Shown: in pieces, positions 63,195 through 64,000 of the stretch
Numbering within the stretch: position 1 is the first letter of the stretch
How the letters are laid out: every line of letters starts with the position of its first letter
Source: Alloacidobacterium dinghuense
GTDB lineage: Bacteria; Acidobacteriota; Terriglobia; Terriglobales; Acidobacteriaceae
Direction of reading: 5' to 3'
NCBI RefSeq assembly: GCF_014274465.1
Contig: NZ_CP060394.1
Span: forward strand, 5,890,001-5,954,000
DNA length: 64,000 nucleotides
Program-made: the position numbers and the translations under genes
The notes under the pieces: model-generated
The model's input: only the letters and a program-made list of their open reading frames with translations
Databases searched by the model: none
What the model was told of the DNA's origin: nothing

Positions 63195-64000
63195 CTAGAG
63201 CGGCCGATCTGTATATAGCGTGTTGTGCGAGAGCTCCTGCAGTTTGACCAGATGCCCTGCCAGCAGTGTCTCCACATGATCGTGGTGGTCGCCGGGCACA
63301 AAGAGAAATTTGCGCGGACCATTGCCCCACGTCGCAGTCAGATCGTTGTCATCGAGAAAGATGTGCGGAGCATCGGGGTAGTATGAGCCCCAGATCATTG
63401 ATGAAGACTTGCCATTTACGAGCAATGCCTGCCGATGGGTGTAAAAGACGAGTGATGATCCGTCTGCCTGATCGCCATAAAGGATTAATTGATCGGTAGG
63501 CGATGCCAGGTGGTTGACGGTGTCTGCCATTGCCCGCGAGGACAGCATCGGCTCGAAGCGAACGAAGGCTATGTGTGCAGCGATCAAAAAGACAGCCGAG
63601 GTAAACGCGACGGATACTGTCGACTCAAATGAGTGGCCACGCCTGCGCAGAATCCACGCCACGAGCGGGCCCACGAGCAACGTCACAGCTGCCAGTGCAG
63701 CAGGTAATCGCAGTGCTGCGAACGAAGGGCCGGTGAGATCGAAGAAGTGGGACGAGGCCAGGGAATAATCACCCACGCCGCGATGCGCGAGCAGCGTACC
63801 GATGTCCGACTCATAGGGCAGATTGCGCGACGTCCACAGCCCGGCTCCAAGCGCGACGGCGGCAGCGATGCCGACGATCGCAAATGCAGCGTGCGCGCCG
63901 GTGAGCCACTTGCTTTTCGCGTTAAGCCAGCGTCCTGCTTCCGGCGCATCTTCGACTGCGCCCAATGCGCCTGCGGTCAGGATCAGCAGCGGAAGATAGG
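63195..64000 (-). CDS. Membrane glycosyltransferase-like protein, 5' end beyond window
   Basis: The frame is open to the window edge, so only the C-terminal ~268 residues are seen. Hydrophobic helices (ILTAGALGAV-type edge, AHAAFAIVGIAAAVALGAGLW, LRLPAALAAVTLLVGPLVAWIL, VSVAFTSAVFLIAAHIAF) alternate with a periplasmic C-terminal domain (~140-257, LILYGDQADGSSLVFYTHRQALLV). The layout matches the C-terminal half of GT39/ArnT-type membrane glycosyltransferases. It is convergent with hpnI, which fits a glycolipid context. Catalytic acidic residues would lie in the missing N-terminus, so the call is tentative. Confidence 0.6.
   Translation of the reverse strand, partial: YLPLLILTAGALGAVEDAPEAGRWLNAKSKWLTGAHAAFAIVGIAAAVALGAGLWTSRNLPYESDIGTLLAHRGVGDYSLASSHFFDLTGPSFAALRLPAALAAVTLLVGPLVAWILRRRGHSFESTVSVAFTSAVFLIAAHIAFVRFEPMLSSRAMADTVNHLASPTDQLILYGDQADGSSLVFYTHRQALLVNGKSSSMIWGSYYPDAPHIFLDDNDLTATWGNGPRKFLFVPGDHHDHVETLLAGHLVKLQELSHNTLYTDRPL

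Noticed and set aside
1-64000. CRISPR arrays, insertion sequences, prophage or rRNA genes
   Set aside because: No regularly spaced repeats, transposase, integrase or rRNA sequences were seen.

Overview
The window looks like chromosomal DNA of an acidobacterium, class Terriglobia (family Acidobacteriaceae or close). The evidence is a moderately high G+C content, a VWFA-related Acidobacterial-domain protein, an ADOP-type (acidobacterial duplicated orphan permease) MacB/FtsX protein, many secreted proteins with Tat or Sec signals, an HpnI-like hopanoid glycosyltransferase, and short palindromic intergenic repeats of the kind common in these genomes. No prophage, insertion sequence, CRISPR array or rRNA operon was seen. 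The species cannot be named from sequence reading alone.

Layout. 1-6 kb: the end of a LolA-like gene, a giant GH18/NodB/GT2 fusion, a GT-C membrane glycosyltransferase and an O-methyltransferase. 6-8.5 kb: an SDR and 1-pyrroline-5-carboxylate dehydrogenase. 8.5-13 kb: a signalling island with a LuxR protein carrying a degenerate receiver, a receiver-flavoreductase fusion and its CRP-like-domain histidine kinase. 13-14.2 kb: gene debris (frameshifted motA, end of a TIGR03118-type gene). 14.3-17.6 kb: secreted NIPSNAP, aldo/keto reductase and VWA proteins. 17.6-22.5 kb: a complete glycine cleavage operon gcvT-gcvH-gcvPA-gcvPB plus a small unknown gene. 22.5-26 kb: DUF2911 protein, tRNA-Arg(CCG), a DUF1059 mini-protein, msrA, an ankyrin protein and a Zn alcohol dehydrogenase. 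26-35.2 kb: accessory DNA with palindromic repeats, a GIY-YIG protein, a wHTH-TPR regulator divergent from a cupin, DinB, signal peptidase I, a potassium-channel-like protein with an altered filter, an AEC transporter, a GNAT and a Phd/VapC toxin-antitoxin pair.

35.2-43.4 kb: an M61 peptidase, a membrane-anchored LuxR regulator with a DUF4199 protein, the ADOP permease, and a tandem-DM9 secreted protein with an ASCH protein. 43.5-52.2 kb: an orphan gene, then rplM-rpsI and rpsB-tsf; a GH31 glucosidase and two coupled paralogous unknown genes separate tsf from pyrH. 52.2-57 kb: an acyltransferase and two tandem paralogous diguanylate cyclases. 57-60 kb: a transsulfuration operon (cystathionine beta-synthase-like, cystathionine gamma-synthase/lyase-like, Dph6-type ATP pyrophosphatase). 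60-64 kb: a WXXGXW-type secreted protein, murC, an HpnI-like glycosyltransferase and the end of a membrane glycosyltransferase-like gene.

The strongest candidate for an under-described system is 8.5-12.8 kb. There a kinase with a CRP-like sensor is co-transcribed with a receiver fused to a thioredoxin-reductase-like flavoprotein that lacks the CxxC redox centre, beside a LuxR regulator without a phosphoacceptor. Secondary candidates are the GH18-NodB-GT2 fusion, the tandem-DM9/ASCH pair, the membrane-anchored LuxR/DUF4199 pair and the coupled paralogues at 50.3-51.4 kb.
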